Below, piece after piece: positions 61,848-64,000 of a DNA stretch of 64,000 nucleotides (within the stretch, counting starts at the first letter, position 1; each line of letters begins with the position of its first letter). This DNA is from Gemmatimonadota bacterium (GTDB taxonomy: Bacteria > Latescibacterota > UBA2968). A program made the position numbers and the translations under genes. The stretch lies in NCBI GenBank assembly GCA_002727195.1, contig PBWH01000003.1, forward strand, positions 34,871-98,870. Reading direction: 5' to 3'. The notes beneath the pieces are model-generated. The model did no database searches. It was not told where the DNA came from and was given only the letters and a program-made list of their open reading frames with translations.

Positions 61848-62175
61848 AGGACTGGTTCCAAGTTTGTGAGTCAAAGTCAGAAGAAGACCACCCCTCGACT
61901 CCGCTCGGGAAAGGCTCTATACACGCTTGCCACAGTGAACACAGGGGACGAAAGGGAAAACCAGAACCCTTAAGGATTATGAGGACACAGGGCACTAATG
62001 TGTGGTGCGTACGGGAGTAAAACAGGGTCTTGGCATCAGAGACGAATGACGGCACCGTGAACGAGGTGAAAGCCTGCCGGATGGTGAAGTACCTGTTTGT
62101 CGGCAAAGCGGATGAGATGGTCGCGGCCGGAGGCCGCTCCTACGATTTTGGATCGATTGATTCGGAGGTAGATGA
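61848..62175 (+). other. Gap with repeat and a possible short coding frame
   Basis: 328 bases. It holds the CTCGACTCCGCTCGGG phrase near 61892 and the ACAGTGAACACAGGGGACG repeat at 61930. From GTG 62057 a short frame of 43 codons runs into the next gene (stop 62188) with KYLFVGKADEMVAAGGRS in it; no family is recognised. Confidence 0.4.
61930..61960 (+). repeat. Dispersed CACAGTGAACACAGGGGACGAAAGG repeat
   Basis: CCACAGTGAACACAGGGG followed by ACGAAAGGGAAAA. It is a purine-rich tandem-half element like those at 22229 and 31761. Confidence 0.45.
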
Positions 62176-63135
62176 ATGTCAGACGTGAAGATTGTTGTAC
62201 CGGGTGATGAACCGCCGCAGATACAAGGCTCGCCGCATCTGGATCGGCTGGCGGGTAAGGGTGAGGTGGTGATCCATACGGATCGGCCGAAAGATGTGGC
62301 GGAGAAGGTGGAGCGTGTTCAAGGGGCGGAGGTCATCATGAATACGCGTGGGGCTGTAACGTGGGGCGAGGAGGAGTTCGCGCAGTTGCCTGATCTGAAG
62401 ATGATCACGTCGTGCTCGATCGGGACGGATATGTTCGATCTGGAAGCGGCGAAAGCACACGGGATCGTGATCTGTAATCAGCCGGGGCGTACAGCGCCCG
62501 TTGTGGCTGAGCATATGTTCGGGCTGATGTTCGCGGTGTCGAAGCGGGCAGCCTACCTGACGGCGGAGATGAAGAAGGGTGGATGGCCACGGATTGACAG
62601 TGTGATGCTTCAGGGAAAGACGCTGGGGATCGTTGGCACAGGAGCGATCGGCGCGGAGATGGCACGGTTGGGTAATGCCATCGGGATGGAGGTGATTGCG
62701 TGGACCTACAATCCGTCGGATGAGCGAGCGAAGGCGATGAGGGTGACGTTCAAGTCGCTCGACGACGTGTTGAGTGGGTCGGATGTCGTGAGCGTGCACG
62801 TGAAGTTGACGCGCGAGAGCACGGGGCTGATGGGAAAAGACCAGTTCGCGAAGATGAAGCCGAACAGCATCTTCCTCAACGGGGCGCGAGGTGCGGTTGT
62901 GGATACGGATGCGCTCGTTGAGGCGCTGAATTCGGGGCATCTGATGGGTGCGGGCATCGACGTGTTCCAGGAGGAGCCGACGCCGGCGGATCATCCGTTG
63001 TTCGGGTGCGATCACGTGGTGCTGACGCCGCATAGTGCGGATATGACGCCGGAAGGGGTGGATCTACTGAATGGGGGGGCGGTGGACAATGTTCTGGCGT
63101 ACTTGGCGGGGGAGCCTCAGAATCGGGTGAGCTAG
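62176..63135 (+). CDS. D-isomer specific 2-hydroxyacid dehydrogenase
   Basis: A 319-residue NAD-dependent dehydrogenase. LGIVGTGAIGAEMARLGNA is the Rossmann loop, FLNGARGAVVDTDALVEAL carries the catalytic Arg, AGIDVFQEEP the Glu, and VVLTPHSAD the His of the catalytic triad. The N-terminal catalytic domain includes TSCSIGTDMFD. It would interconvert a 2-hydroxyacid and 2-oxoacid (glycerate, phosphoglycerate, lactate type); the 319-residue length without an ACT domain argues against a regulated SerA. It starts at ATG 62176 behind GGAGGTAGATGA. Confidence 0.93.
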   Translation: MSDVKIVVPGDEPPQIQGSPHLDRLAGKGEVVIHTDRPKDVAEKVERVQGAEVIMNTRGAVTWGEEEFAQLPDLKMITSCSIGTDMFDLEAAKAHGIVICNQPGRTAPVVAEHMFGLMFAVSKRAAYLTAEMKKGGWPRIDSVMLQGKTLGIVGTGAIGAEMARLGNAIGMEVIAWTYNPSDERAKAMRVTFKSLDDVLSGSDVVSVHVKLTRESTGLMGKDQFAKMKPNSIFLNGARGAVVDTDALVEALNSGHLMGAGIDVFQEEPTPADHPLFGCDHVVLTPHSADMTPEGVDLLNGGAVDNVLAYLAGEPQNRVS

Positions 63136-63279
63136 AGGCGAGTTCAGAGTGACGAGTAGTGAGTGTTTAGGTAGCCCTCACCCGTTTCGCGGTGTCCGCG
63201 AAACTGCCCTCTTCCGCTGGCAGGAGAGGGTTCTGCTTTATAATCGTATCAGTGACCTGTACCGCTCAGGCTTTAGAGG

Positions 63280-64000
63280 ATGGCTGTGAGCGTGAAGATT
63301 GGTGGAGAGAAGTCGGGCTTCTCACGAGTGCCAAGCTTTGCGGCCGTGTGTGCGGTTCTGCTGTTCGCCCTGTTGTTGAGAAGTCGGTCGGTGACGGATT
63401 TCGTGCGGATCCAGTGAAGGCCGGTGTGAGCGGACACCCATACGGTGGTTGTGGTGCTGAGGCTTGGGTCCAATCTGATCGACCGAATCCAGTTGAGGAC
63501 GTTCCAGTATCTGTTGCATGCCTTCGAGCGAGGGATCCCGCCGGTTCCCTATGCAAATCTGCAGGATGTGGTGGGGTTCGACTCACTGAAAGGGATTCGG
63601 GAGAACGACCCAGTGATCGCCGGCGTGTTGCGGGGCATCGGTCGCCCGGTCATCCTGTTGACACACAGGAAGGGGGAACTGGATGCGCTGCACGCACTGG
63701 CCTTGGAACCTGCTCTGTGTGAGCGCATAGCCATGTGGGTGTCTTTGCGGGGGCCCCTTTGGCGGGTCTCCTGTGGCGGGTGATCCGCAGGGCCTGCCGG
63801 GACGACTGCGTGAGGCGATGGCCGATCTGTCCTCCAGTACTCGCGACCGTTACAATGCTTCGCATCGTGCGTCTCACCTGGACGTCACAAAGCGCATTCC
63901 CGTCCGTAGTTGCTACACCTCCCTACGACCTCACGTCTTCCATCTATCCGCTGGATCTTCTGTATGCGCGAATGCAGGAAGACGGGTGCCTTCCGACGGG
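63280..64000 (+). pseudogene. Decayed membrane-anchored alpha/beta hydrolase (3' end outside window)
   Basis: ATG 63280 (preceded by AGAGG) begins MAVSVKIGGEKSG and a hydrophobic helix (FAAVCAVLLFALLL), then the frame ends in TGA near 63417. The match resumes in another frame at about 63457 (LGSNLIDRIQLRTFQYLLHAFERG) and reaches ILLTHRKGELDALHALALEP. Relatives have HSKGG at this point, so the nucleophile Ser is Arg here. Further frame changes lie near 63770 (AGDPQGLPGRLREAMADL) and near 63905 (PYDLTSSIYPLDLLYARM). It continues past the window end. With frame losses and no nucleophile it cannot be functional. Confidence 0.78.

Noticed and set aside
62176..63135. SerA-type phosphoglycerate dehydrogenase
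   Set aside because: There is no C-terminal ACT domain and no serine-pathway neighbour, so only the general 2-hydroxyacid dehydrogenase family is called.

Overview
This 64 kb window is gene-dense bacterial DNA of moderately high GC content. Start codons include ATG, many GTG and a few TTG, and many genes overlap at GTGA or ATGA. The organism is probably an uncultured member of the FCB superphylum, with a Latescibacterota- or Poribacteria-like profile. This is inference from three observations: a secreted protein ending in an NPFNPSTTI/YNLLGQQV-type C-terminal domain, many Gfo/Idh/MocA dehydrogenases, phytanoyl-CoA dioxygenase and sugar isomerase genes, and fused CobA-HemD with an MreB/MreC pair. 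Promoters I can read look like ordinary TTGACA-17-TATAAT types, not the Bacteroidetes type. No marker gene is present that would settle the phylum.

Layout. 1-5 kb: the end of a metal-dependent hydrolase, then a chain of overlapping genes (FAD oxidoreductase, iron-type alcohol dehydrogenase, RlmI-like methyltransferase). 5-9 kb: a sialidase-like protein, a rhomboid protease, a class V aminotransferase, tRNA-Gly and a GGDEF protein. 9-18.4 kb: one long co-directional catabolic cluster (hydantoinase/oxoprolinase A and B, PhyH dioxygenase, PL6-like lyase, TIM-barrel isomerase, two Gfo/Idh/MocA enzymes) behind a good promoter. 18.5-34.7 kb: accessory region with sugar kinase, dehydrogenases, serine hydrolase, M20 peptidase, gamma-glutamyltransferase, MFS transporter, dihydrolipoamide-dehydrogenase-like and Ldh2-like enzymes, interspersed with three decayed genes (hybrid kinase, secreted cupin, second MFS copy) and several copies of short intergenic repeats. 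34.8-45.6 kb: MATE exporter, class IV aminotransferase plus enolase-superfamily enzyme, a phosphodiesterase, and an overlapping four-gene set (unknown all-alpha/beta-sandwich protein, GT2, flippase-like membrane protein, AnmK).

45.7-57 kb is the housekeeping core: HD-GYP protein, a heme/siroheme operon (hemX-like, sirC-like, hemA, hemC, cobA-hemD), the secreted cohesin-like protein with its own promoter and terminator, pcm, a 57-residue membrane protein, purN, mreB and mreC. 57.2-64 kb is accessory again: an OYE-family flavoenzyme, a transglutaminase-like protein overlapping a class V PLP enzyme, a D-2-hydroxyacid dehydrogenase, and a decayed alpha/beta hydrolase that runs off the end.

No rRNA, CRISPR array, transposase, integrase or phage gene was seen. 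The best candidates for something new are the 9-18 kb catabolic cluster, the transglutaminase/PLP pair, the 40.6-45.6 kb glycan-type set, and the dispersed AACGCAGA repeat family.
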